In this document: one piece after another, positions 21,277 through 32,879 of the stretch
Layout of the letters: every line of letters begins with the position of its first letter
Numbering within the stretch: position 1 is the first letter of the stretch
Assembly (NCBI RefSeq): GCF_910592395.1
Contig: NC_088308.1
Span: 11,299,001 to 11,363,000 of the forward strand
DNA length: 64,000 bases
Direction of reading: 5' to 3'
DNA from: Lineus longissimus
Lineage: Eukaryota > Nemertea > Pilidiophora > Heteronemertea > Lineidae
Notes under the pieces: model-generated
The model's input: the letters and a program-made list of their open reading frames with translations, nothing else
What the model was told of the DNA's origin: nothing
The model's database searches: none
Translations under genes and position numbers: made by a program

Positions 21277-22531
21277 ATTCAAGTCTTGTTTATGCCTGTA
21301 GCTTGGATGCGGAAAAATGCTTTGACAGGATCTGGCATGATGGTCTCATGTTCAATTTATTAACTCGTATCCCGCTCAATTACTGGCTAATTCTGTATGA
21401 ATGGTATTCCCGCCTGAGGGCGCTGGTTGTATGGAACGGTCAACACAGTGTTAAGTTTAGAGTTACCCGAGGTATACGGCAGGGTAGTATACTGTCACCT
21501 CTCCTTTTCATAATGTTCACTGATGATCTACTTAAGGAACTCTCCAAATCTGGCCTTGGACTGCGGGTATCCCAGTATCTATTTAATAATTTTGCATATG
21601 CTGATGACGTTAATCTGATGGCCTTAAGTGCCCCAGGGTTACAGGGTCTAATCGACATTTGTTCAAGGTACGCCAAAATGTGGCGGTTCGTCTTTGGTTT
21701 TAAGAAGACACGTTGTATAATATTTGGTAAAGAGATCTTATCCAAGACTCCAGTTTGGTACTTGGATGGCAATGTAATTTCTGTAGATGACGAGGTAGAC
21801 ATTCTTGGTGTTAAGTTCTGTACAAGCCTGTTGTCATCATCTCATGTAGAGCAGAGGGTCTCTGCTGCTCAACATAGAGCTTTCAGTCTGTTAAGTGCAG
21901 GTTTCAGTTATCCCGGCCTATGCTCAGCCGCAAAAGTGTATTTATGGAAAACCGCTATTTTACCGAATGCAATCTCTGGATGTTCTAGCGTGCATATGAA
22001 CAAACACGATATGTCTATTTTAAACAGTTTTCAGAGTAACAATTTTAAACGGGTGCTCGGCTTACCGAAGCGATCACACCATGGCAAGCTTCTTAAGGCC
22101 ATTTCTGTTAATCCTGTCTCCACTGTGATCCTCAATAGTAAGCTTTTACTTTTTAACCGTATTTTTAAACGCCGGTCCCCGGCCAGTGCTCTTAATGCTG
22201 CTCTTTTGGCTGAATTTTTAGCTGGTCGGGGTTGTACTGTTGGCACACTGTTACACGATGTTTCTCAAAATGTGTCGCCTGTTATTCTTGCGTTGTCGGA
22301 CCGGCCCCGCTCGCTCTGCCCCGTTGACGTGGCCTCTGTCGGCGAGGATGGCGTGGTTGACTCTCTTAGGTCTCTCCTCCTCGACGACAGATACTGCTCC
22401 CCGGAGTCGCGTGAGAGGGGGTTGGTCAAATTCTTGGTGCGAGCTTTTTAATGTGCTTTTATATATCTGTTTAACTGTATCAACTGTATTGTTCTCCTGT
22501 TTGGAGGTTTTAAATAAATAAATAAATAAAT
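21277..22531 (+). mobile_element. 5'-truncated non-LTR (LINE) retrotransposon
   Basis: It starts inside the reverse transcriptase at VYACSLDAEKCFDRIW, so most of the 5' part is lost. The RT and C-terminal region follow intact to a stop at 22451, then an 80-bp 3' end finishing in an AAATAAATAAATAAATAAA tail. 5' truncation and a short A-rich repeat tail are hallmarks of target-primed insertion. The right flank is the orphan DCTN5 exon 3 duplicate. Confidence 0.85.
21303..22451 (+). pseudogene. LINE reverse transcriptase, C-terminal part
   Basis: The 382-residue frame has LDAEKCFDRIWHDGL (motif A), GIRQGSILSPLLFIMFTDDL (motif B), NFAYADDVNLMALS (catalytic YADD) and DDEVDILGVKFCTSL (motif D/E). 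A conserved C-terminal region reads SNNFKRVLGLPKRSHHGKLL. It would copy the LINE's RNA at a nicked chromosomal site. The frame is open throughout this part, which suggests a fairly recent insertion. The LINE clade cannot be assigned with confidence. Confidence 0.85.
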
Positions 22532-23297
22532 TATCAATCTTACCCTTTGCTGAATTTTTTGAAAGGTGGACGGATAACTGCTCTACCACTGATCACACAG
22601 TGTCTACCAATCCTGACATTGGCCAAGTCACCCCTGATGATGCAGTCGGACATAATGATTGTCTGAAAAACATGAAAGGGTATGATAGGCTACCATACGT
22701 GAGATCATGACCAAAAAACATGTCCAAGAGTGCAAAAAGTGACTTACTAAGATATTATTCAATGAAATTTATAGTGCTAATTATTATGACACCTAATTAT
22801 TTTGAACCATCAATGACCATGTATGCATATCTTGTGGAACAGCCTGTCAAATCCTAATTCTTAAAGAGTAAGTAGATTGGACCTGCAAAGCAAGCTTTCA
22901 TTACTGCAGTCACAGTGAGATTGATATGAATAACAATGACCAAGACGGCTTCTCCATTTATGTTTGGCTGGCCAATCCCGCCAAAAAAACGCACCCTGGT
23001 CGACAAGCGGCCACCATTCCTCTTTCTTGTATTTCTCATCGTATGACGTCTTTTTTTCAAGATGGCCAACAATATTTTTTGGTGCCAGGCCTTTCAATTA
23101 CGTGGAGACCTCTACACCCTGTATTTTTTTAGCCTATTTTGGGGGACATGTTTTTTGCTTTTTAGCTCAATTTGGGGACATTTCATCGCGCCAATTTGCC
23201 TGAACAGCGACATCATAAATCAAAGTTAGTGACTGATATCACCACATACACCTGAAAAATCATAATTTTAGGGTAAAAATATAAAATCAGGCCATTT
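22532..23297 (-). repeat. Segmental duplication, DCTN5 exon 3 block (orphan copy)
   Basis: From ATTATCAATCTTACCC to CAGGCCATTTGGAT this matches 49454-50227 at about 98% by eye. It contains a full DCTN5 exon 3 plus about 635 bp of intron 2. It lies 3' of the functional gene and has no neighbouring exons. Confidence 0.9.
22544..22662 (-). pseudogene. Orphan copy of DCTN5 exon 3
   Basis: This 119-bp exon has its acceptor (TTTTTCAG) and donor (GTAAGAT) intact. It encodes [20 protein letters not shown] and then [13 protein letters not shown], as in the functional exon at 49468-49586. The one base difference spotted in it (GTT for GTC in AVIRPP) is synonymous. Exons 4-6 do not follow on the minus strand in this window, so the copy is presumably nonfunctional, unless missing exons lie beyond position 1. 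Confidence 0.9.
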
Positions 23298-23592
23298 GGA
23301 TCAGGAGCTTCTTGGATCCCGTAAATACGAATGGAGTCCCTTCGCCTGTACATTTCAAGTGCTCACATGTACTCTCTGACCAGTTCTGAGTTTCGTTGAC
23401 ACTTTTATCAAGCCTTTTGGACGCGGCAATTAGCTCCTCCGTATCCCGCTCGGTCTTCTACGCGAGGCGGGTGGTATCCGCTTTCAATCGGTCGTCCGCA
23501 CCTTTCAGTTCAAAAATTTCCGATTCTAGACGGGCAATCTGGTCCGTGCATCGTTTTGACACATCGACTATTGCAACATTTATGAGGTCCAT
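23292..23592 (-). pseudogene. Coiled-coil protein fragment, unidentified
   Basis: The minus strand from ATG at 23592 reads MDLINVAIVDVSKRC, IARLESEIFELKGADDRLKA, one in-frame TAG, then TERDTEELIAASKRLDKSVN and CTGEGTPFVFTGSKKLL. The regular Leu/Ile spacing indicates a coiled coil. It abuts the exon 3 duplicate. It could be a transposon Gag/ORF1 relic or a host exon copy; no family is recognised. Confidence 0.45.
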
Positions 23593-23599
23593 GATTGCT

Positions 23600-24640
23600 T
23601 TATCTTACTTCCCGCAAGAAGATCAGATACAGTTTTCTCGAGGTTATCAATCGACATTGCAAACCAAGGAATGTTGGTACAACTATGACATCACCAGGCA
23701 ATGAAGAGCCAGGAATGGCCTCAGCCATTACTGCAGTTTGACGAACAAGATCACCAGTACCACAGAAACCAGAGACCTCAACCTGCGAGTCAGGTGGTAA
23801 AGTAACTAAATTGCTTTTAACGACATTTCCAACAATAGCGTTGCGGGAATCAACGAGAGCAGAAATGGTGAGATTCCATAGCTTGAGCACGTTCAAACCA
23901 GGAGTGGACTCACAATGTGAAAGGATGTTGGTGCCGACCAGAACAGGAACGTTGAAATTGTATGTGGTATCAGGAACAACCAGCAAAGGTACGTCGAACG
24001 AACGATCAGAAAATGGACTTTTCACACTGACCTCAATGTACCCGTGATATGGTAATCGTGAACCGTTGGCACCATGCAGAAGGTTGTCTATTGAGTGTAA
24101 AGGCAGATTTGGAAACTGAGTTTGATAGGCTGAAATAGATATTGTCCTGACTATAGAAACTGTATCTAAAAGACATAAAACGATCCTGCCTTCGATATTA
24201 TTGAATGACTCATTGGGTTTCCCAACAAGCTTTGAAAGAATGCTACGAGTTTGGTTGGTAGGAACAAGTATATGCCGACGACTTTGACAGATAACAGGTG
24301 GAGATCTCGAGCGTCGCTTTAAGTTGATTGGTTTTGCATTAAGTCGACTTTCGCGCTGAGCAATGGGACCAGATTCATGGCAACCAAAGGTAGGTTCATT
24401 TACCTTGGTGCCTGGGAGGTTGTTGACTTATCATTGGAAGTGGAATCTGAAAATGTGGCAATCCTTGGTTTTGTAAGGTAGGTAGTCTGAGATGGCATGC
24501 CAGATGAAACAGAACTAGGGATACTAGAAGACACACTCTGCCCGAAGACTGGTGGACCAGGTGCTGGCTGCACATTGCCTAATGGGGTAGAGCAACTGAA
24601 CCAGAGGAAGAGATATTCCTACTAGAACCAAACGAAGGCA
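23600..24640 (-). pseudogene. Ty3-like Gag-protease relic
   Basis: Minus-strand frames give, in order, a Pro/Ser-rich Gag start with TKPRIATFSDSTSNDK, a degenerate zinc knuckle (FGCHESGPIAQRES), a retropepsin loop IVLCLLDTVSIVRTISISAY (DTGS reads DTVS), and VPVLVGTNILSHCES with following Gag-Pol linker sequence (the open frame 24025-23600). The frame is broken at least once near 24400. The retropepsin and VGTNIL motifs point to a Ty3/gypsy-type element. RT and integrase are absent. Confidence 0.65.
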
Positions 24641-25255
24641 GACCTCACGGGGAGTTCATTGACTTGTACCTTAAAACTGATGTGTTACTTTTAGCTGATT
24701 TATTTGAGGAGTTCAGGGATGTCAATTTAAATGACTTTCAGATCGATCCATGTCACTGTTACTCAGCACCGGGTCTTACATGGCAAGCTGGTTTGAAATA
24801 CACAGGAATAAACCTAGAACTTCTAACAGATAGCAACATTGTACATGTACTTACTTTTGAAAAGGCAATAAGAGGTGGAATTTCGGGTCTGATGGGAACA
24901 AAACATGTTAAGACCGATGATAACCACAAACTCCTCTACATTGATGCTAATAACCTTTACGGTTGGGCTATGATGGAACCTCAACCTTATGGTAGTTTTG
25001 ATGTGACAGATATTAATTCAGCAGATGATGATGATGACCTATATCTAAGATGATTATGTCGATACCTAAGGATAGTGAGGTAGGTTATTTCTTTGAGATA
25101 GACTTGGGTTATCCTAGTATCATAAAGTTCAAGTCAAGGAACTTTCCATTCTGCCCCGAGTCTCTCTTTATTTAAGATGATGAATTCAGCCCTTATCAGA
25201 GAGGGTTACTGGGTGACGAGAAAATATCAAATGTAGAGAAACTGATACTGACACA
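24640..25255 (+). pseudogene. Polinton protein-primed DNA polymerase B, exonuclease/palm fragment
   Basis: The frame reads HGEFIDLYLKTDVLLLADLF, then PGLTWQAGLKYTGINLELLT, AIRGGISGLMGTKHV and LLYIDANNLYGWAMMEPQPY. The last carries the motif A aspartate of family B2 (protein-primed) polymerases as found in Polinton/Maverick elements. After a frame break near 25050 it continues SEVGYFFEIDLGYPSIIKFK, with a further stop near 25174. The sequence is cut at about 25255, where minus-strand sequence of the same protein begins. The polymerase cannot be functional. Confidence 0.82.
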
Positions 25256-26540
25256 AAATTTACTAATAGGTTGTGGTAAACTAATCTTACAATATATTCA
25301 TGTTCACTACATTTCTTCTTATGATTCTCAAGTGTTGACTTACGATAGAAGTACATGTAATTCATACACCTCTTTAGAGATGCACAGTATGAGTACCAGT
25401 CCTTAAGAACATATTGATGTCAGTTATGTACATGAAATGACCCTTGAAATAAAGAATATCAATGACATCATCATCATCATAGTTCTTACCATTTCCGGAC
25501 AGGTAGAGATGTTCTAGTTTTGCCTCAAGTATGTTTTTAGCAGATTCGTTCTGTAACTTGAATACATTAATCTTAAGATTGTTATCACTATCGATTTTAG
25601 GGATATCCTTTTGAATACATACAGGAAAGGAGTTTATTTGTACTCCGTACTGAGAGATAGGCTCGATCTTGATATCATTTTCATACATCTTTTCTAACAT
25701 TTCAGTAATAAGCTCCGCATTTTCTTGAAATTCTATTTTATGTTCCTTGACATATCTAGCAGCCAGTAGACTCCAGAGCAAACACTTCTGATTATTTCCC
25801 TGTTCCTGTGACATTACATTGATTACAGCTTTAGTGTTTAATGGTAATCTACTGTGATGACCACCTTTACACCTCTTGTAAGAACATATTGTCATGTCAC
25901 AGGACTCTATTATGTTAAGAGACAAGCCAGACCGTACCCTTGAAAGTATCTCTCCTCAATCTCTGTATTAATGTAGTTAAGCTGGTTGGTTACTGCATAG
26001 ATTGCCTGATTCCTTGAAATTATGCTTTCCATTGGAGATTGAATTGGATGTAATACCTTGTCGATTCAAGCTCTGCTCTGGGACCGAAGGTCGATTCAAG
26101 CTCTGCTCTACAGCCGAAGGTCGATTCAAGCTATGATTTGCGGGCAAAGCCCGATTGAACTGGGCGAAAACTGATATGCTTATTTTGTGGTGATAATCAT
26201 TGAGTTGAAAAAGAACCTCCTCTATCTTCTCTCTGTATTCATATACCTGTTTGGCTTCTCTGTCAATATTAACTCTAATAGTAACCACAGGCTTGCCAAA
26301 CTCCTTTACTACTTCAATTCCTTCCACTTTCTTTATGCCATCAAGCTCCTCGGTCTCAAAGGCAAGCTTCTTATCTACACCTTTAGGGATTAGTAGTGGA
26401 AAAGGAGGTTGTACTTGTACCCCTAAGTTATTCATCTGTTTATCTAACTGTCTCTTAGTCTTCCTGTTGGCTGCCATATTGCTGTATGAGACATATTTAT
26501 CACAAGTAGGACTGGGAACCTTTTGGTTTCTATCACTCAT
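25255..26540 (-). pseudogene. Polinton DNA polymerase B, N-terminal region, inverted
   Basis: Starting at MSDRNQKVPSP (26540), the frame includes IEEVLFQLNDYHHKISISVF and three imperfect copies of SLNRPSxxEQ, and stops near 25977. A shifted frame gives SLNIIESCDMTICSYKRCKG, KAVINVMSQEQGNNQKCLLW with LLAARY, and FKGHFMYITDINMFL. A further shift gives KRCMNYMYFYRKSTLENHKK, a degenerate zinc finger. These are the conserved N-terminal blocks of Polinton PolB. It lies tail-to-tail with the polymerase core at 25255, so an inversion occurred. Confidence 0.75.
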
Positions 26541-26785
26541 TATTTAGATTAAAAAGATTTATTAAAATTTCACTCTACACTTTCTAGTTAATCTTTTTAA
26601 GTTATGTTACATCATCACACTTATTGCAAGTAATAGGATAATGGATGCTAGATTAGTCGGTTTTGTATTGGAATTAAGGCAACTTTAATGGGAAAATACT
26701 TGTGTTTTCCAAATTGATTTTGGCCCTTTTTCTATGACAAATCGTAGATATTCGTAGATTGCATTATCCTATTACTAACCCTATA
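26541..26785. other. Spacer with a 14-bp inverted repeat pair
   Basis: GTAATAGGATAATG (26630-26643) is exactly mirrored by CATTATCCTATTAC (26762-26775). No gene is visible. Confidence 0.6.
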
Positions 26786-29700
26786 CTCAACTACACCTTG
26801 GTTGTCCCGCTCACAAAACAGAGGGACGGTTCTGCTTACCAATCCTCCCCTACACCTTGGGTGTCCTCAGCACAGGGCAGAGGGACGGCAGAGCCTATCT
26901 CATCCTCCCTAACACATTGGTTGTCCCCAGCACAAAAAAGAGGTTAGGTACAGCTTACCATATTCTCTCCTACACGTTTTCTGTCACCGTCACAAGACAG
27001 AGGTATGGTACAGCTTAACCTATCCTCCTCTATCTATTGGCTGTCCCCAGCACAAGGCAGAAGAACGGTGCAGCTTGCCCTATCCTCCTCTATCCCTTGG
27101 CTGTTCCCAGCACAAGACAGAAGTACGGTACAGCTTGCCCTATCCTCCTCTACACCTTGGCTGTCCCAAGCACAAGACAGAGGTACCGAAGAGCTTAGCA
27201 TATCCTCTCTACACCTTGGTTGTCCCCAGCACAAGGCAGAGGAACTGTACAGCCTACCCCATCCTCCCCGACTCCTAGGTTGTCCCCAGCATAAGACAGA
27301 AGTACGGTACAGCTTGCCCTATCCTCCTCTACACCTTGGCTGTCCCAAGCACAAGACAGAGGTACCGAAGAGCTTAGCATATCCTCTCTACACCTTGGTT
27401 GTCCCCAGCACAAGACAGAGGAAATGTACAGCCTACCCCATCCTCCCCGACTCCTAGGTTGTCCCCAGCACAAGATAGAAGTACGGTACAGCTTGCCCTA
27501 TCCTCCTCTACACCTTGGCTGTCCCCAGCACAAGACAGAAGTACGGTTCAGCTTGCCCTATCCTCCTCTATCCCTTGGCTGTCCCCAGCATGAGACAGAA
27601 GTAAGGTACAGCTTCCCCTATCCTCCTCTATCCCTTGGCTGTCCCCAGCACAGAACAGAAGTACGGTACAGCTCGCCTTATCCTCCTCTATTCCTTGGCT
27701 GTCCCCAGCACAAGACAGAGATACGGTACAGCTTGCCCTAGCCTTCTCTATCCTTTGGCTATCCCCAGATTATGACAGAAGTACGGTACAGCTTGCCCTA
27801 TCCTCCTCTACACCTTGGCTGTCCCCAGCACAGAGGTACGGAAGAGCTTAGCATATCCTCCCTAAACCTTGGTTGTCCCCAGCACAAGACAGAGGAACTG
27901 TACAGCCTACCCCATCCTCCGCTACTCCTTGGTTGTCCCCAGCACAAACAGAAGTACGGTACAGCTTGCCCTATCCTCCTCTATCCCTTGGCTGCCCCCA
28001 GCATAAGACAGAAGTAAGGTACAGCTTGCCCTATCCTCCTCCATCCCTTGGCTGTCCCCAGCACAAGACAGAAGTACGGTACAGCTTGCTCTATCCGCCT
28101 ATACACCTTGGCTGTCCCCAGCACAAGACAGAGGTACAGACCAGCTTAGCATATCCTCCCTACACCTTGGTTGTCCCAACCACAAGACAGAAGTACGGTA
28201 CAGCTTGCCCTATTCTCCTCTATCCCTTGGCTATCCCAGCACAAGACAGAAGTACGGTACAGCTTGCCCTATCCTCCTCTACACCTTGGCTGTCCCAAGC
28301 ACAAGACAGAGGTACCGAAGAGCTTAGCATATCCTCCCTACACCTTGGTTGTCCCCAGCACAAGACAGAGGAACTGTACAGCCTACCCCATCCTCCGCTA
28401 CTCCTTGGTTGTCCCCAGCACAAACAGAAGTACGGTACAGCTTGCCCTATCCTCCTCTATCCCTTGGCTGTCCCCAGCACAAGACAGAAGTACGGTACAG
28501 CTTCCTCTATCCGCCTCTACACCTTGGCTGTCCCCAGCACAAGACAGAGGTACAGAACAGCTTAGCATATCCTCCCTACATCTTGGTTGTCCCAACCACA
28601 AGACAGAAGTACGGTACAGCTTGCCCTATTCTCCTCTATCCCTTGGCTATCCTAGCACAAGTCAGAAGTACGGTACAGCTTGCCCTATTCTCCTCTACAC
28701 CTAGGCTGTCCCAAGCACAAGACAGAAGTACGGTACAGCTTGCCCTATTCTCCTCTATCCCTTGGCTATCCCAGCACAAGACAGAAGTACGGTACAGCTT
28801 GCCCTATTCTCCTCTACATCTTGGTTGTCCCAACCACAAGACAGAAGTACGGTACAGCTTGCCCTATTCTCCTCTATCCCTTGGCTATCCCAGCACAAGA
28901 CAGAAGTACGGTACAGCTTGCCCTATCCTCCTCCATCCCTTGGCTGTCCCCAGCACAAGACAGAAGTACGGTACAGCTTGCCCTATTCTCCTCTACACCT
29001 TGGCTGTCCCACGCACAAGACAGAGGTACCGAAGAGCTTAGCATATCCTCCCTACACCTTGGTTGTCCCCAGCACAAGACAGAGGAACTGTACAGCCTAC
29101 CCCATCCTCCCCTACTCATTGGTTGTCCCAACCTCAAGACAGAGGAACAGTACAGCCTACCCCATCCTCCCCTTCTCATTGGTTGTCCCAACCTCAAGAC
29201 AGAGGAACAGTACAGCCTACCCCATCCTCTCCTATACACACTGGCTGTCCCCAGCGTGAGGTAGAGTATGGTACAGCTTTGATACCCTATCCTCCTCCAT
29301 CCTTTGGCTGTCCCCAGCGCAAGACAGAGGTACGGTACAGCTTGCCTTATCCTCCTCTACACCTTGGTTGTCCCCAGCACAAGACAGAGGCACGGTAAAG
29401 CCTACCCTATCGTCCTCTATACCTTGACTGTCCGAGCACATGCCAGAGGTACAGTACAGCTTAGCATATCCTCCTTACACCTTGATTTGGTCTCGTACGC
29501 AAGACAGGTACAGCTTACCCCATCCTCTCTTCCACCTTGGCTGTCCCCAGCACAGGACAGAGATATGGTATAGCTTACCCATCCATACATCAACTTCGGT
29601 TGTCCCCGCACAAGGCAGTGGTTTGGCACTGCCTACCCCATCTTATCCTACACCTTGACTGGCCCTAGCACAAGACAGGGGTACGGTGCAGCATACCCTA

Positions 29701-30520
29701 TCCTCACCGATAACTCGGCTGTCCTCAGAACAAGACAGAGATATGGTATAGCATACCCCATCCTCCCCTCAACCTTGTTATCCTGGCACAAGACAGAGGT
29801 ACGGTACAGCCTACCCCACCCTCACCCTCACCAACAGCTTTGCTGTCCCCAGCACAGGACAGAGATATGGTATAGCTCGCCCCATCTTCCCCTAAACCGT
29901 GGTTGTCCCCGGCACAGTTTACCCCATCCTCCCCTACACCTTGGCTGTCTCCAGCACAAGACAATGATAAGGTACAGTCTACCCTATGCTCTCCAACACC
30001 TTGACTATCTCCAAGACAAGACAGAGATATGGTATGGCTTACCCATCCTCCCCAAACCTTGGTTATCGTGGCACAAGATAGAGCTATGGTACAGTTAACC
30101 CCATCCTCTCCAACACCTTGGCTGTCCTCAGCACAAGACATAGGTACGGTGCAACGTACCCCATTCTCTCAACCACCTTGGCTGTCCCAGCGCAAGACTG
30201 AGGTACAGTGCGATACATCATACCCCATTCTCTCCAACACAATGGCTGTCCCCAGGACAAGACAGAGGTACGGTACAGCTATTCTCTCTTTCCAACACAT
30301 TAGCTATCCCTAGCACAAGACAGAGATATGGTACAGCCTAACTCATTCTGTCTCTCCAACACCTTAGCTGTCCCAAGCACAAGACAGAGATATGGTATAG
30401 CTCACCCCATCTTCCCCTTAACCTTGTCCCTGGCACAAGATGGAGGTACGGTGCTGCCTATCCCGTTCTCTCCTACAACATGGCTATCCCTGGCAAAAGA
30501 CAGAGGTACAGAACATCGAT
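26786..30520. repeat. 60-bp minisatellite array, about 62 units
   Basis: The unit is exactly 60 bp over most of the array, for example ACAGAAGTACGGTACAGCTT followed by GCCCTATCCTCCTCTACACC and TTGGCTGTCCCCAGCACAAG. Variant units (with GAAGAGCTTAGCATATCC or CTGTACAGCCTACCCCATCC) recur in blocks, for example a 180-bp three-unit block repeated at 27129 and 27309. The period is a multiple of three and the unit lacks stops, so long open frames appear on both strands with 20-residue repeats such as SPAQDRSTVQLALSSSTPWL. Unit drift grows toward the right end. No start, splice context or family supports coding. Confidence 0.95.
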
Positions 30521-31964
30521 CTGAAGAGAGGGCTGGGTTCCACATACATGTACAGTCCTACCAGAAAGTAAATGTCCACAGGTTTTTTTAATATCGGAGA
30601 TTGAATGCGGTTTTCAGCAAAGAATAGTGTATTTAGTTGGTATTGTATCTGTTGTAGTTGGACCCAGCTAATCCTGTCTGTTCTTTATGTAACAGGCAAT
30701 TTTGAAAATGTCCAATAACTATTTTATTTTATTTTCGTTCTTTTTCACAATGTATGGGTGAACTACTAGTATGATGCAAAAAAGGGTTTTGTTCGCTTTC
30801 ATTAGAAAATTCCTCCTAAATGTTCATTTTGAAGATTAGTTTTAGCTCGCTGTTGGTGAATGTTTTTTTCAGACAGCTGGTGACATTTGTAAACTCCCCT
30901 CATGGTCAGCAATGCAGTCAGTCAGGAGGGCCGTTCAGCACAATTGATGGTTCAATTACTATTATAAGCAGAGGGTTGTTCAAGGGCTGTCTGTTGCAAC
31001 TGATTCCCAAACAAACCTAACATGCCAATGATTCAATCGTATTTTGATGACTGCACAATAGGTAGGAAGTGTTTACTTAGAAACCCAGTGAATATGGTCA
31101 TGTTCATAATAGGAAATATAATATGAGATAATTTTATAGTAATTGCATGGCCCTTGACCAGCTCAGCTTATACATGAAGGAAAGGGGGTCTTTATCAAAG
31201 GTAATGGAAGAGATTAAAATCTTAACACAAAAAATCCTAAGCAAAAATGTGCATTTGTCACTATCGAACATATTCTATGGAATTGCAAGTGCCGAAAAAT
31301 GAAGGTCACAAAGCACAGTTCATGGGCTTATGTGAATTTTTAAAAAGGTATATGAAATAAAAGAGATTTTTGGACCTTTTTTGAAATGTTTGTTACATAA
31401 TGAAGGGGTGGAATTAGGTGCATCCAAACACAACAGATATATGACCACCTAAATATACCATTCTCTGCTGAAAACCACATTCAAATATCTTATTTTATCT
31501 CTGTGATATTTATAAAAACGTTGGACATTTACTTTCAGGTAGAACTGTACATGGAAAGGCTCCAATTATTGTTCATCGCATTCAGAAATTTCAATCAACA
31601 AAAGGCAGGTTTAAAAAAGACTCGTCCAACACCAAGATATTGCAGCATTTTTTTATCCTAGCTAGTGACATCAACACAAAGAGCATGTTAAAACTTAAAA
31701 ACTTAACAAGATTTGTTAATTCTGTTCACTGATAAGTATGGTTTATTACATCATAAGTTGGTATATTGATTAGTCTTAAGTATGCATATGATACATAAAA
31801 AGAATATTGTTAATCAGCACTACAAGCTACAACAAGAACATTTTTCAAGATCCACTCATGATAATTTTATATTTCGTGTTTTGATATCTAATTCATATGC
31901 CTCTTGAGCAGCAATAAAATTTCTACAATACATAATCTTCATACAGTGTAAGGGTTATTGATGT
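30521..31964. other. AT-rich spacer with no recognised gene
   Basis: No coding frame, RNA gene or repeat unit could be recognised. Confidence 0.5.
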
Positions 31965-32149
31965 AGACAACTCAAAGACCCTCTCTATTAAGGACACTCT
32001 CAGGACAGAGAATTCCTCTCTCCTTATGGAAAGGTGTCCTGATAAGAGAGGTCAAATTGAATGAAAACAACCAATTTGGGACCAAAATAATGTCCTTAGT
32101 AGAGAGGTTGTCCGTTATAGAGAGGTGTCCGCTAAGGGAGGTTCTACTG
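31965..32149. mobile_element. pogo-like MITE, copy a
   Basis: It is an imperfect inverted-repeat element made of AGAGAGGTGTCC and CTCTCTATTAAGGACA words. The right end is GGTTCTACTG followed by TA. The left end is decayed. Confidence 0.7.
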
Positions 32150-32701
32150 TACAAAGAAGAGCCTTTTATGTACATTGCAGACACCCATTAACGTCCATTT
32201 TACCACATTTTTGCCAATCAAAAAAGGACCAGAAACCAAATATCAAAATCATATAACCCTTATTAATTCATGATAACAATACATGAAAGATTTTCAGAAA
32301 CTAAAAATCCATGGCTTATCTGCATAATTTATGCAAATTAGGCGCGGTCGCTTCCAAGGATGAGAAAATCAGTTTTTTGAAATTTATTCCTTAAATACTA
32401 AAATCACTGTAAATAAAAATTTACATGGCAGTTCAAACATGACGGTGAATGTTTCACTGACATGATGAAAGTTGTTTACAAAAATTGCAAGTTGTTTACA
32501 AGAGAGTACCGTGGTCATTATGAAAGTTGAAATGTGATTGGCTGCTTCACCTTGCTTTCTGTGGAAAGTGTACAATAGACTAACCAATCAACATGGCTTT
32601 TACATGAAATGTCAAGTGTGTTACATAACATTTTGAATGAATGTAACTTGTCCAGAATTAAATTCTGGACAGGTAACATTGTGTATACTGATATACAAAT
32701 A
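32150..32701. other. Spacer with no recognised gene
   Basis: AT-rich DNA; nothing recognised. Confidence 0.5.
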
Positions 32702-32879
32702 CAGTAGAACCTCCCTTAGCGGACACCTCTCTATTAAGGACACCCTCTCTATTAAGGACACTAGTTTTGGTCCCAAATTGGGTGTTTCCATTCAATTTGA
32801 CCTCTCTAATCAGGACACCTCTCTATTGAGGACAGCACTTGTCAGTCCGAAGGGTGTCCTTAATAGAGAGGTTCTACTG
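32702..32879. mobile_element. pogo-like MITE, copy b (complete)
   Basis: This 178-bp element has termini CAGTAGAACCTC and GAGGTTCTACTG and is flanked by TA on both sides, the target of Tc1/mariner-pogo transposons. The interior repeats CTCTCTATTAAGGACAC in both orientations. No transposase. Confidence 0.85.

Noticed and set aside
22861-23097. Frames of 70-80 codons in the exon 3 duplication block (also 49779-50012)
   Set aside because: They lie in DCTN5 intron 2 sequence, differ by frame between the two copies and have no family features.
27873-28565. Long open frames (up to 230 codons) in the 60-bp repeats
   Set aside because: They arise because the unit is 60 bp and lacks stops; other frames and the other strand are open too. 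No start context, splice site or family supports a gene.
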